Assembly: GCA_963789495.1 (NCBI GenBank)
Contig: CAWBLP010000009.1
Location: 124,001-188,000 of the forward strand
Direction: 5' to 3'
DNA: 64,000 nucleotides
Origin: CAWBLP01 sp963789495
GTDB taxonomy: Bacteria > Pseudomonadota > Alphaproteobacteria > Acetobacterales > Acetobacteraceae
This document shows, piece after piece, positions 27,463 to 36,622 of the stretch (its first letter is position 1; every line of letters begins with the position of its first letter). A model generated the notes under the pieces. That model was given only the letters and a program-made list of their open reading frames with translations. It did not search any database and was not told the DNA's origin. A program made the translations under genes and the position numbers.

Positions 27463-28167
27463 ATGGCGAAACCAGACCACGATGCGCGGCGAACCGCCCT
27501 GTTGGGCAGTCCGCTGTTCAAGGCGATGCAGCCCGAGGAGCTGACGGAGATCCTGTCGCTCGCGATCGAGCGGCGCTTCCGCCGCGGCCAGACCATCTTC
27601 CAGAAGGGCGACAACGGCTCCTCCATGATGGCCGTGCTGCGCGGACGGGTGCGCATCAGCTCGGTCTCTGCCGAGGGCAAGGAAATCACCTTGAACGTGA
27701 TCAATCCCGGCGAGGTGTTCGGCGAGATCGCCCTGCTGGACGGCGAACCACGCAGCGCCGACGCCAACGCGGTGGAGGAGACCGCGCTGCTGATCGTGGA
27801 GCGTCGGCACTTCCTGCCGTTCCTGACGCGCAACCAGGACCTGGCGCTGCGGCTGCTGGCAGTGCTGTGCGAGCGGCTGCGGCGCACCAGCATTGCGCTG
27901 GAGCAGATCGCGCTGTTCGACCTGCCGGCGCGGCTGGCCCGAGTGCTGCTGAAGCTGGCGGCGGATTACGGCCGGCCGACGCCGACCGGCACGCGCATCG
28001 ACCTGAAACTGTCGCAGCGCGATCTCAGCAACCTCGTCGCCTCCTCCCGCGAAAGCGTCAACAAGCAGCTCGGCGTTTGGCGTGAGGAAGGCGTGCTCAG
28101 CCTGGATGAGGGCTACATCGTGCTGCGTCGCACCGCGGGATTGGACGCGCTCGCCGAGATCAGATGA
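27463..28167 (+). CDS. Crp/Fnr family transcription regulator
   Basis: 234 aa (the ATG at 27463 is preferred over a GTG at 27442). An N-terminal cyclic-nucleotide-binding barrel (RGQTIFQKGDNGSSMMAVLRGRVRISS, FGEIALLDGEPRSADA) is joined by a helix to a C-terminal winged HTH (LSQRDLSNLVASSRESVNKQLGVW). The FNR-type cysteine cluster is absent, so it is not an iron-sulfur oxygen sensor. It probably senses a nucleotide or small ligand. Its 3' end overlaps the convergent REC-HPt gene by 8 bases. Its divergent neighbour, the serine hydrolase, is a candidate target. Confidence 0.85.
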   Translation: MAKPDHDARRTALLGSPLFKAMQPEELTEILSLAIERRFRRGQTIFQKGDNGSSMMAVLRGRVRISSVSAEGKEITLNVINPGEVFGEIALLDGEPRSADANAVEETALLIVERRHFLPFLTRNQDLALRLLAVLCERLRRTSIALEQIALFDLPARLARVLLKLAADYGRPTPTGTRIDLKLSQRDLSNLVASSRESVNKQLGVWREEGVLSLDEGYIVLRRTAGLDALAEIR

Positions 28168-29176
28168 CCAGCGGGTTTGCGGCCCGCCACGCCGCCAGCC
28201 GCTCCCCGGTTTCCCGTAGCAGCGGTTCAAGCTCCAAAGCGACCGGCGCGTCGCCAGAAGTCTCCTCCAGCGCCCGCTGCAGGGCATGGGCGGCCTCGCC
28301 CAGCCGGACAAGCCCGACGGCGTAGGCGGCACCGGAGAGCGCGTGGGCCTCCCGACGCAGCCGATCGCCACCGGCGCAAATCGCGTCGTGGATGCGCTGG
28401 TGGCGGCGGGGCAACTGCTCCAGGAACAGCCCGACGACCTCATCCGTTCCGTCTGCGCCAATCTCCGCCGACAGATCGCGCAGGAAAGCCTCATCGAGCA
28501 GCGGCGGACCGCACGCTGCGGCAGGCGGCGGCAGGACGGTGGCGATCGACGCCGCCAGTTGGGCAGAGCTCACCGGCTTGCTGAGGAAGGCGTTCATGCC
28601 GGCATCGCGGCAGGCCGTCTCATCGGCGGCGGAGTCATTGCCGGTCAGCCCGATGATCGGCACCTGGCCCCATGGATGCGGTGCGGCACGAATACGGCGG
28701 GTCGCAACCACGCCGTCCATCTTCGGCATCAGCATGTCCATCAGGATAACGTCATAGGCGGTATGGCAGGCCGCCTCCACCGCGGCGACGCCATCGCCCA
28801 CCACGTCGGCGGCGTGGCCCATCCGCTGCACCATCCGAGTGGTGACCAGCCGATTGGTGCTGTTGTCCTCGGCGATCAGCACGTGCAGCCGCACCGCCGG
28901 CGGCGCAGACGGCGTGGCCCATGCACGCTGGACATCCGATCCACACGGGGCGTCCGGTTCACGCGGGGCGTCCGATCCACACTGGGCGTCCGATTCACGC
29001 GGGGCGTCCGATCCACACTGAGCATCCGCTGCCAGCGGGCTATCCGCGTCGGGCCAGGCGTCCGATGCAGACTCGAAATCCGACCGACGCTGCGTCTCCG
29101 ATGCGGACCGGGTCTCCGATACCGGCTGGCCGTCATCCGGCCGATGCCGATCCACGCTCCCCATATCGTGGTTCAT
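28160..29176 (-). CDS. Response regulator with receiver and HPt domains
   Basis: 338 aa. Layout: an acidic hexapeptide-repeat linker (20-85), a receiver domain (about 95-215) with IAEDN, phospho-acceptor in ILMDMLMPKMDG, LTGN and LSKPV, and an HPt domain (about 230-335) with the phosphorelay His in AHALSGAA. A REC-HPt without kinase or DNA-binding domain works as a phosphotransfer intermediate. Its start overlaps the stop of the upstream REC-EAL gene (ATGA), so the two are translationally coupled. The partner histidine kinase is not in the window. Confidence 0.85.
   Translation of the reverse strand: MNHDMGSVDRHRPDDGQPVSETRSASETQRRSDFESASDAWPDADSPLAADAQCGSDAPRESDAQCGSDAPREPDAPCGSDVQRAWATPSAPPAVRLHVLIAEDNSTNRLVTTRMVQRMGHAADVVGDGVAAVEAACHTAYDVILMDMLMPKMDGVVATRRIRAAPHPWGQVPIIGLTGNDSAADETACRDAGMNAFLSKPVSSAQLAASIATVLPPPAAACGPPLLDEAFLRDLSAEIGADGTDEVVGLFLEQLPRRHQRIHDAICAGGDRLRREAHALSGAAYAVGLVRLGEAAHALQRALEETSGDAPVALELEPLLRETGERLAAWRAANPLVI
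28922..29119 (-). repeat. Eleven 18-bp tandem repeats coding a hexapeptide linker
   Basis: In-phase 18-bp units, most containing TCCGA or TCCGC on the plus strand, encode eleven hexads of the form (S/A/P)(D/E)xxxx: SETRSA, SETQRR, SDFESA, SDAWPD, ADSPLA, ADAQCG, SDAPRE, SDAQCG, SDAPRE, PDAPCG, SDVQRA. Central units alternate almost perfectly (36-bp period); outer units are degenerate. Confidence 0.85.
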
Positions 29177-30366
29177 GCTGCCACCCGTTCCCGTTCTGCG
29201 AGCCAGACATTCAGCGAGGCTTCGGTCATGGCACGCCCGAACCGCCAGCCCTGACCAATTGTGCAACCGGCCTCGCGCAGCAGCAGTTCCACCGGCTCGG
29301 TCTCGATGCCTTCAGCGACCACCACCAGACCGAGCTCGCGCGCCATCGAAATGGTTGCGCGCACGATCTTCAGCGCATCCGGGTCGCTGTCGCAGTGAGT
29401 GACGAACGAGCGGTCGATCTTGAGTTCCGAATAGGGCAGCCGGTGCAACGTCATCAGCGACGAATGTCCGGTGCCGAAATCGTCGATCGACAGGCTGACG
29501 CCCTTGATGCGCAACCGCGTCAGCACCTCGGCAGCCACCAGGGGTTGGCCGATCACGGTGCTCTCGGTGATCTCCGCGATCAGCGCGCCGGGACCCAGCC
29601 CGTTCTGCTGCAACAGACGTTCGATGTACTCTGGCAGGGTGGTGTCAGCCAGCACCAGCGTCGAGATGTTCACCGCGACGCTGCAGCGCGGATAGGCGCT
29701 GCGCCAGCGCTGGCACGCTGCCAGCGCCTGGCGCAGGATGCAGAAGGTCAGCGGCACGATCAGGCCACAGCGTTCCGCGAGGGGAATGAAGACGTCCGGC
29801 GCGATATCGCCGCCCGCGCGATGCCACCGGGCCAGTGCCTCGACCCCCACCACCGTGCCATCGACCAATGCCACTTTGGGCTGGAACTCGGCGGTGATCT
29901 TCTGGTCTCGCACCGCCGCATCCAGCTCGCTGACTGTCACGCGTTGGTCCGCCGTGGCAGTTTCGACCACCGGTCGTGCTGGCCCGTTGCGCAGCATAGC
30001 GCGCAGCGCGGACGGCGCGATCGGCTTTTCCAGCGCCCCGGCAACCCGCAGGCCCAGCGCCATCGCCAGACGCAGGCTGGCCGCCCTGACCCGATCATCC
30101 AGCCGCGAGATCAGCACCACCACCGCCTGGTCCGCCACGCTGCGCAGCGTTTGCAGCAGGCTGATGCCCTCCGTCTCACCCAAGGACAGGTCCAGCACGA
30201 CGGCATCGTAGCGTCGCGCCGCAAGCTGCGCGGTGGCTTCGTCCAGGGTTGCGGCGGTGTCGGTGACGTAGCCGAGTGTGGCGACGGCCCGGGCGACGAT
30301 CACGCACTGGATCCGCTCGTCATCCACCACCAGGAGTCGCCGCTCATCCGGCAGTCGCGTTTCCAA
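29173..30366 (-). CDS. Receiver-EAL cyclic-di-GMP phosphodiesterase
   Basis: 397 aa. An N-terminal receiver domain (LLVVDDERIQ, acceptor region VVLDLSLGET) precedes an EAL domain with the full catalytic set: VEALARW, EITES, DDFGTGHSS, KIDRSFV and EGIET. It should cleave c-di-GMP to pGpG when controlled by phosphorylation. Its final bases overlap the start of the REC-HPt gene, so phosphotransfer and c-di-GMP turnover probably form one pathway. There is no GGDEF domain. Cytoplasmic. Confidence 0.9.
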   Translation of the reverse strand: METRLPDERRLLVVDDERIQCVIVARAVATLGYVTDTAATLDEATAQLAARRYDAVVLDLSLGETEGISLLQTLRSVADQAVVVLISRLDDRVRAASLRLAMALGLRVAGALEKPIAPSALRAMLRNGPARPVVETATADQRVTVSELDAAVRDQKITAEFQPKVALVDGTVVGVEALARWHRAGGDIAPDVFIPLAERCGLIVPLTFCILRQALAACQRWRSAYPRCSVAVNISTLVLADTTLPEYIERLLQQNGLGPGALIAEITESTVIGQPLVAAEVLTRLRIKGVSLSIDDFGTGHSSLMTLHRLPYSELKIDRSFVTHCDSDPDALKIVRATISMARELGLVVVAEGIETEPVELLLREAGCTIGQGWRFGRAMTEASLNVWLAERERVAA

Positions 30367-30837
30367 GCCATGCTCCCGGCGTTCAGGAAGTAGTCAGAAC
30401 ATGGCACTGAAGGATGAAGAACAGATGAAGTGTACGCCTGTAGGCGCCGGCGCGACTGCGCGGATTTCACTCAAGGAAAATGCATATGTATGCGCAGGGC
30501 GGTGACACCTCGTGGGGATGCGTTATCGGATCTGGCCGGTGACTCGGATTGGGTTGCCGCCGCCCTTCGCCCTCTGGCATCCGGGTAGGCGGGTGAAGGA
30601 GTAGCTTTCTCCCTCCCCTGGCTTCCGCAAGGCGAGGGAGAGCTCCTCCGGCGCCTCCGTTATCCTGCATGACCCTGGGCCTTCGCCCGGCATGACGGTC
30701 TCGCCGGCGCGTCGGAGGACGGCGAATTACGATAGCCGCCGGCACTGCCTATGGGTCTGGACTGGCGGCGGATGTCGGCTCGAGGGCTCGCGGCATCCGG
30801 ACTGGAAGCGCTCCCTCGCAGCGTCGGAACAGCGCAA
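30367..30837. other. 471-base intergenic region
   Basis: It lies between the EAL gene start and the 3' end of the liv operon. A small REP-like hairpin (GGGC-CTTC-GCCC in a CATGAC context) is at about 30668-30695. No frame gives a convincing protein. The EAL-gene promoter should be at the left end. Confidence 0.5.
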
Positions 30838-31842
30838 TCAGCGCCGCGCGATCCGCCGCCAGATCGCGCTCAGGAACCCGCCCGCGCCGGCCGGCATCAG
30901 GAACAGCATCGCGATCAGGATCACGCCGTACACCGCCCCGGGTGCCGCCTTGGACACCTTGTCGGCCAGGTTGGGCACGAACTCGATGAACAACGCACCG
31001 ACGATCGTGCCGCCGATCGAGGCCGCGCCGCCCGCCACCAGGCCTACGAACAAGGTGATCGACAGGAACACGGAAAAACTGTCCGGCGCGACAAACGCGA
31101 TGACGATCGCCCCCAGCGCACCGGCCACGCCGGTGAACATTGCACTGACGGCGAAGGTGCGGGTCTTCAGCATGGCGAGGTTGATGCCCATCGCCTCGGC
31201 CGCCACCGCATGGTCGCGCACCGCCATCATGGCGCGGCCGATCCGCCCGCGCACCAGGTTCCACGCCACCAGATACAGTACGCCGCCCACGGCCAGGCAG
31301 AACAGATACAGCCACTGGTCGCCCGACAGCGGCAGTCCGAACGGCGCCTCCGGCTTGTCGATCACCAGCCCCTGCACGCCGCCGGTGTAGTCCTCCAGCA
31401 GCTTGTATTTCAGGATCTGTGGGATCGCGACCGCCAGCGCGAAGGTGGTCAGCGCCAGGTACAGCCCGCCCAGACGTAGCGCCGGCAGACCGATCAGGAA
31501 GCCCACCCCGGCACACACCACCGCCGAAACCGGGATGGTCGCCCAGTACGGGACCTCCCAGGTGTACATCAGGATCGCCGTGGTATAGGCGCCGATGGCG
31601 TAGAACGCGCCATGTCCCAGCGAGATCTGGCCGTTGAACCCGGTCAGCAACGCCAGGCCCAGGATGGCCAGCGCATAGACCACCACCATGGTCAGCTGAA
31701 ACAGATGATAGTTGCTCAGCATCATGGTGGGGACGATCGCGAGCAGCAACACGCCGGCGCCGACCAGCCAGGGGGTCAGCGTGCCGGCCGGTCGAACCGC
31801 GGGAACATCGAGCGGCCCGCGTGCCGCCTGTTGATCGCTCAT
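30838..31842 (-). CDS. livM: Branched-chain amino acid ABC transporter permease LivM-type
   Basis: 334 aa with about ten hydrophobic segments. GFNGQISLGHGAFYAIGAYTTAILM and the GGAASIGGTIVGALFIEF region are conserved LivM patches. The start is 4 bases from the LivH stop. It forms the membrane channel with LivH. Substrate may be branched-chain amino acids, or urea, amides or aromatic acids as in many homologous systems. Confidence 0.88.
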   Translation of the reverse strand: MSDQQAARGPLDVPAVRPAGTLTPWLVGAGVLLLAIVPTMMLSNYHLFQLTMVVVYALAILGLALLTGFNGQISLGHGAFYAIGAYTTAILMYTWEVPYWATIPVSAVVCAGVGFLIGLPALRLGGLYLALTTFALAVAIPQILKYKLLEDYTGGVQGLVIDKPEAPFGLPLSGDQWLYLFCLAVGGVLYLVAWNLVRGRIGRAMMAVRDHAVAAEAMGINLAMLKTRTFAVSAMFTGVAGALGAIVIAFVAPDSFSVFLSITLFVGLVAGGAASIGGTIVGALFIEFVPNLADKVSKAAPGAVYGVILIAMLFLMPAGAGGFLSAIWRRIARR

Positions 31843-31846
31843 CGCG

Positions 31847-32716
31847 CTACACCCTGCTCAACACGGTCCGCCCCATCAGGCCGGACGGCTTCACCACCAG
31901 CACCGCGACGATGATGATCAGTGCCAGCGTCAGTTTCAGCTCGGTGCCGACGATATAGGTGCCGCCGAGGTTCTCGATGACGCCGACCGCGAAGCCGCCC
32001 AGCACCGCGCCCAGCGGACTGTCGATGCCGCCCAGCAGCGCGCCGGCGAAGGCGTAAAGCAGGATGCCGGCCATCATGTTGGGGTCCAGGAACACGATCG
32101 GCGCGACCATCATCCCGGCCACCGCGCCGATCGCGGCGGCCAGCCCCCAGCCCAGCGCCAGCATCCAGCCGACCCGCACGCCGACCAGGCGCGAGGAAGC
32201 CGGATTGAACGCGGCGGCGCGCATCGCCAGACCCAGCCGGGTGTGGCGGAAGAACAGGTAGACCGCGATCAGCACCGCGAGCGTCACCACGGTGGAGCCA
32301 AGCTCGTGGCCGGAGATGTAGCCGCCGAACATCGGCGTGCTGGGAAACGGCGTGGGGAACTGCTTGATCGTGTAGTCGAAGAACCAGCCGCTCAGGCTGT
32401 TGACGATCAGCAGCAGGCCGACGAACACACCGACCGACGACAGCACCGGCGCGTCCTGCATCGGCCGCATCAGGATGCGCTCGATCAGCATGCCGATGAC
32501 GAAGGACACGCCGACGGTGATGAAGAAGGCCGCCCAGTACGGCAGGCCGAAATTGATCAGCGTGAGGGCGATGTAGGTGGAGAACGTCGCCATCTCGCCC
32601 TGGGCGAAGTTCACGTGATGCGTCGCCTGGTAGATCATCACCAGCGCCAGCGCCACGCTGGCGTAGATGCCGCCGGTCGCGATGCCCGACAGGATCTGAT
32701 GCAGCACACCTTCCAC
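31847..32716 (-). CDS. livH: Branched-chain amino acid ABC transporter permease LivH-type
   Basis: 289 aa, about eight hydrophobic helices. LSGIATGGIYASVALALVMIYQATHHVNFAQGEMATFSTYIA is the family N-terminus, and the C-terminus TLALIIIVAVLVVKPSGLMGR is also typical. It pairs with LivM, which begins 4 bases downstream. A gap of nearly 300 bases separates it from livF. Confidence 0.88.
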   Translation of the reverse strand: MEGVLHQILSGIATGGIYASVALALVMIYQATHHVNFAQGEMATFSTYIALTLINFGLPYWAAFFITVGVSFVIGMLIERILMRPMQDAPVLSSVGVFVGLLLIVNSLSGWFFDYTIKQFPTPFPSTPMFGGYISGHELGSTVVTLAVLIAVYLFFRHTRLGLAMRAAAFNPASSRLVGVRVGWMLALGWGLAAAIGAVAGMMVAPIVFLDPNMMAGILLYAFAGALLGGIDSPLGAVLGGFAVGVIENLGGTYIVGTELKLTLALIIIVAVLVVKPSGLMGRTVLSRV

Positions 32717-33013
32717 GATCGGTTTCCTTCAGGTGCCAGGGACGAACGGTGAGAGAGGCGGGCGCCCCCTCCCCTCGCGGGAGACTGGGGGGAGGAGATG
32801 GGCGCGACGGACGCCATCGCTGCGGCCTGCGCCGCGCCTGGCCGCTGTCCCCAGCCCCCTCCCGCGGGGGAAGGGGGAGAAGGCTACGGCGTCGGCGAGG
32901 CAGGCCGGGCCGCGTCCCGCCGCCGGTGGCGGGCACCCGCGTTGGCCCATCGCCGTTCCGTGCGGGAAGAGCGAAACGGCCAGGGTCCGATCTGCTGCGG
33001 TGCCCGGCATCGC
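32717..33013. other. Gap inside the liv gene set with G/C-rich inverted repeats
   Basis: This stretch between livF and livH has several CCCCTCCC/GGGAGGGG-type inverted blocks (about 32768-32800 and 32858-32885) that could fold into hairpins. A good protein frame is not seen. The repeat may attenuate transcription into livH-livM, but this is inference. Confidence 0.45.
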
Positions 33014-33707
33014 TCAGTACCCGAGATACGATCGGCGCACCGACTCGTCCTGCCTGATCTCGGCAGACGGTCCGGAGATCACGATGCGCCCGGTTTCCAG
33101 CAGATAGGCCTGTTCGGCGAATTCCAGTGCGAGGCTGGCGTTCTGCTCGACCAGCAGGATACTCACGCGCTCTTCCGTGCGGATGCGGCGCATGATCGCG
33201 AAAATCTCCTGCACGATCAGCGGCGCCAGGCCGAAGGACGGTTCGTCCAGCAGCAGCAGGCGCGGGCGCAGCAACAAGGCGCGGGCGATCGCGAGCATCT
33301 GCTGCTCGCCGCCGGACAGGGTTCCCGCCTGCTGGCGGTAGCGTTCGCGCAGACGGGGGAAGTAGCCGAACATACGCTCGAAATCCGCCGCCACGTCGCG
33401 GTCGCGACGGATATAGGCGCCGAGCTTCATGTTCTCCTCGACGGTGAGTTCCATGAAGGTGCCGCGGCCGTCGGGCACATGGGCCACGCCGCGGCGCACC
33501 ACATCCTCGGTCGCGCGGCCGTCGATCCGTGTGCCGGCGAGCCAGACCTCGCCCTGGGTCTTCACCATGCCGCAGATCGCCCGCAGCGTGGTGGTCTTGC
33601 CGGCGCCGTTGGCCCCCAGCAACGCGGTCACGCCGCCCTCGTTCACGGCAAAGTCCAACCCGTGCAGCACCTTCGAGTCACCGTAGGCGGCGTGCAGACC
33701 CTTGACC

Positions 33708-33724
<17 letters not shown>
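33014..33724 (-). CDS. livF: Branched-chain amino acid ABC transporter ATP-binding protein LivF-type
   Basis: 236 aa. Walker A GANGAGKTTT, signature LSGGEQQMLAIARAL, Walker B LLLLDEPSFGLAP and the switch His in LLVEQN-type context are all present. The ATG at 33724 lies 17 bases inside the end of livG. It forms the ATPase pair with LivG on the cytoplasmic face. Confidence 0.92.
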
Positions 33725-34592
<868 letters not shown>

Positions 34593-34784
34593 CCTCCCAA
34601 TTATTGGTTCTTTGGACTCTTCTCAGACCGCGGCAAGGTGGCGAAGCGTCGCGGGCAAGTCAATCGACGCGTCACGACGCTTGAGCGGAACGAAGAGTGC
34701 GGGCACATTCGCCGCGGCGGGCCTGCCCGGTACGCCCGGCACGCTCCATCGCCTGCCTGCCCCCGCCTTCTGTGGAGCCCCTCT

Positions 34785-35420
34785 ATGTGGCGCTTTGCCT
34801 CGCTGATCCTGTTGCTGACCCTCACGGGGTGCGGTTCGTCCACCTGGTGGAACCCGCCCTTTACCGGGGGCACCAACCCGCATGCGCCCAGCGGCGAGAG
34901 CGAGACCATGCGCCGCGCCATGGGCCAGAATGTCGAGGAGCCGGCGCTGAACCCGCAGCCGGGCGATGTCTGGCCCGGACCGCTGCCGCCGACGCCCACG
35001 CTGCAGGACCTGGAGAGGCAGGGCAATATACAACCGATGGCGCCGCTGCCGTCGATGGGTTCATCGCAGAGCCGCGGCCGCGGCACCATGCCGAATGGCC
35101 AGCCACCCTCTCCGCCGCCGACCCGCGCACGCGGCAGTTCGACCCCGCCCGGTTCCGCCCTGCCCGGCGTGCCGCCGCCGATCACCACGCCGCCGCCGGC
35201 TGCGCCACCCAGTGCCGCCGCCGCGCCGCCGGCGCCAAACCCGGCCGGCCAGCCGGTGCAGACCTCCCGCGGCACCGGCGTCACCACCGGCGGCACCTCC
35301 GGCTACCGGTCCATCACCATGCCGGATGGCACATCCGGGATCGTCGTGCCGAACGGCAATGGCACCAGCACCGTTATCCGCTCGGACGGCACGATCGAGA
35401 CGATCCCTACGCCGCGCTGA
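34785..35420 (+). CDS. Proline-rich lipoprotein, hypothetical
   Basis: 211 aa. The N-terminus MWRFASLILLLTLTGC is a lipoprotein signal with lipobox LTGC (Cys at about 16). The mature part is Pro/Gly/Ser-rich with no folded domain visible until a C-terminal repeat-like stretch (MPDGTSGIVVPNGNGTSTVIRSDGTIETIPTPR). A GGAG site precedes the ATG. It lies just upstream of moaD. The low-complexity content suggests an extended periplasmic or outer-membrane linker; the function is unknown. Confidence 0.75.
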   Translation: MWRFASLILLLTLTGCGSSTWWNPPFTGGTNPHAPSGESETMRRAMGQNVEEPALNPQPGDVWPGPLPPTPTLQDLERQGNIQPMAPLPSMGSSQSRGRGTMPNGQPPSPPPTRARGSSTPPGSALPGVPPPITTPPPAAPPSAAAAPPAPNPAGQPVQTSRGTGVTTGGTSGYRSITMPDGTSGIVVPNGNGTSTVIRSDGTIETIPTPR

Positions 35421-35427
35421 GGGCCTG

Positions 35428-35700
35428 ATGGTGGACGCCGACAAGACACTGACGATTCTGTATTTCGCCTGGCTGCGCGAACGCGTCGGCCGGGCGCAGG
35501 AGGAGCTTGCGCTGCCTGCTGGGGTTCACACGGTGGCCCAGTTGATGGCGCATCTGGCGGCGCGGGACGCCGCGCATGCAGCCGTATTCGACAACAGCCG
35601 GACGGTACGCTGCGCGGTGAACCAGGAGTTCATGCCGATCACCACCGCGCTGCATCCGGGCGACGAGGTGGCGTTCTTCCCGCCGGTAACGGGAGGCTGA
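35428..35700 (+). CDS. moaD: Molybdopterin synthase small subunit
   Basis: 90 aa ubiquitin-like sulfur carrier. The C-terminal PPVTGG carries the glycine pair that is adenylated and thiocarboxylated. DNSRTVRCAVNQEF and LHPGDEVAFFPPV match MoaD. It starts 7 bases after the lipoprotein gene and ends 3 bases before moaE, so they form one operon. Together they make molybdopterin from precursor Z for enzymes such as the CoxL-like protein at 50638. Confidence 0.93.
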   Translation: MVDADKTLTILYFAWLRERVGRAQEELALPAGVHTVAQLMAHLAARDAAHAAVFDNSRTVRCAVNQEFMPITTALHPGDEVAFFPPVTGG

Positions 35701-35703
35701 GCG

Positions 35704-36156
35704 ATGGCGACCATCCGCGTACAGGAGGCGGATTTCGATGTGTCAGCCGAACTGGCGGCGTTGAGTGCTGGCCGCACCGATATCGGCGGGATCGGCTGCT
35801 TCATCGGCACGGTGCGCGACAATGCCGGCGGCCGTCCGATCCAGGCGATGGGCCTGGAGCATTATCCGGCGATGACCGAGCAGGCGATCGCCCGCATCAC
35901 CGAGGAAGCGGAGCGGCGCTGGGCGCTGCTCGGCTGCACCGTGATCCATCGCGTTGGCCGGCTGGAACTGGGCGCCAACATTGTGCTGGTGCTGGCGGCG
36001 GCGGCACATCGCCAGGCGGCGCTGGAGGCCACGGCGTTCCTGATCGACTGGCTCAAGACCAAGGCGCCGTTCTGGAAGCGCGAGGAATTCACCGACGGCA
36101 GCGCCGCCTGGGTCGAGGCGCGCGAGGCGGACGACGCGGCGGCGTCACGCTGGTAA
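35704..36156 (+). CDS. moaE: Molybdopterin synthase catalytic subunit
   Basis: 150 aa. Conserved MoaE patches are GGIGCFIGTVRDN, MGLEHYPAMTEQ, IHRVGRLELG and LIDWLKTKAPFWKREEF, which holds the catalytic lysine pair. It inserts sulfur from MoaD thiocarboxylate into precursor Z. A repeat array follows the stop. Confidence 0.95.
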   Translation: MATIRVQEADFDVSAELAALSAGRTDIGGIGCFIGTVRDNAGGRPIQAMGLEHYPAMTEQAIARITEEAERRWALLGCTVIHRVGRLELGANIVLVLAAAAHRQAALEATAFLIDWLKTKAPFWKREEFTDGSAAWVEAREADDAAASRW

Positions 36157-36233
36157 CGCCCCGGCAACTCAACGGACGTGCGCGATCTATGGTGCCACAC
36201 TTCCCGCATTTTGGGGGAATGCGGCACGCATCA

Positions 36234-36362
36234 GGGCATTGCCCCGGATCTCACCAGGCGGCTTTGCCTCCTGAACCTCCGGCAAAGGCTCGCCTTTGCA
36301 ATCGAATTCGGCTCCAAGGGCCGGGCCCTTGGAGGGGAATCAAGGCGCAGCGCCTCTTGATG
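36234..36362. repeat. Array of short G/C-rich hairpins
   Basis: Successive small hairpins: GGGCATTGCCC (36234-36244), a CCAGG/CCTG pair, GCAAAGGCTCGCCTTTGC (36282-36299), a 9-bp CCAAGGGCC/GGCCCTTGG stem (36314-36332) and ATCAAG/CTTGAT (36339-36361). The same family of sequences appears around 57612-57654 and 57897-57938. Confidence 0.65.
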
Positions 36363-36622
36363 GGGGTATTGGGGGCGACGCCGCCGACACCTGCCGTTGG
36401 GCGCAGCGCCGCCATCATCCGCCGGCAGAACACCTGGTGAAGCGGCTCCGTTGCCGCGCATCGTGATCGCAGCTTAGGCCCCGACTGCCTGTGGCTGGAC
36501 GCGGGCGATGCGGGAACACTGGTCGTGCCGGTGACACTGTTCCGCTCCCGGGCCGGCGAGTGTCTGTCGCCGCCCGAACCCGGCTGGGACGTCGCGGTGG
36601 TCGATCGGCTGCCGGTGCCACG
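36363..36622. other. Possible gene remnant
   Basis: The plus-strand frame through 36483-36630 reads CLWLDAGDAGTLVVPVTLFRS and then GECLSPPEPGWDVAVVDRLPVP, which looks protein-like, but it has no start or family I recognise and runs into the 3' end of the peptidase gene. It could be a truncated gene end; no full gene is present. Confidence 0.35.
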
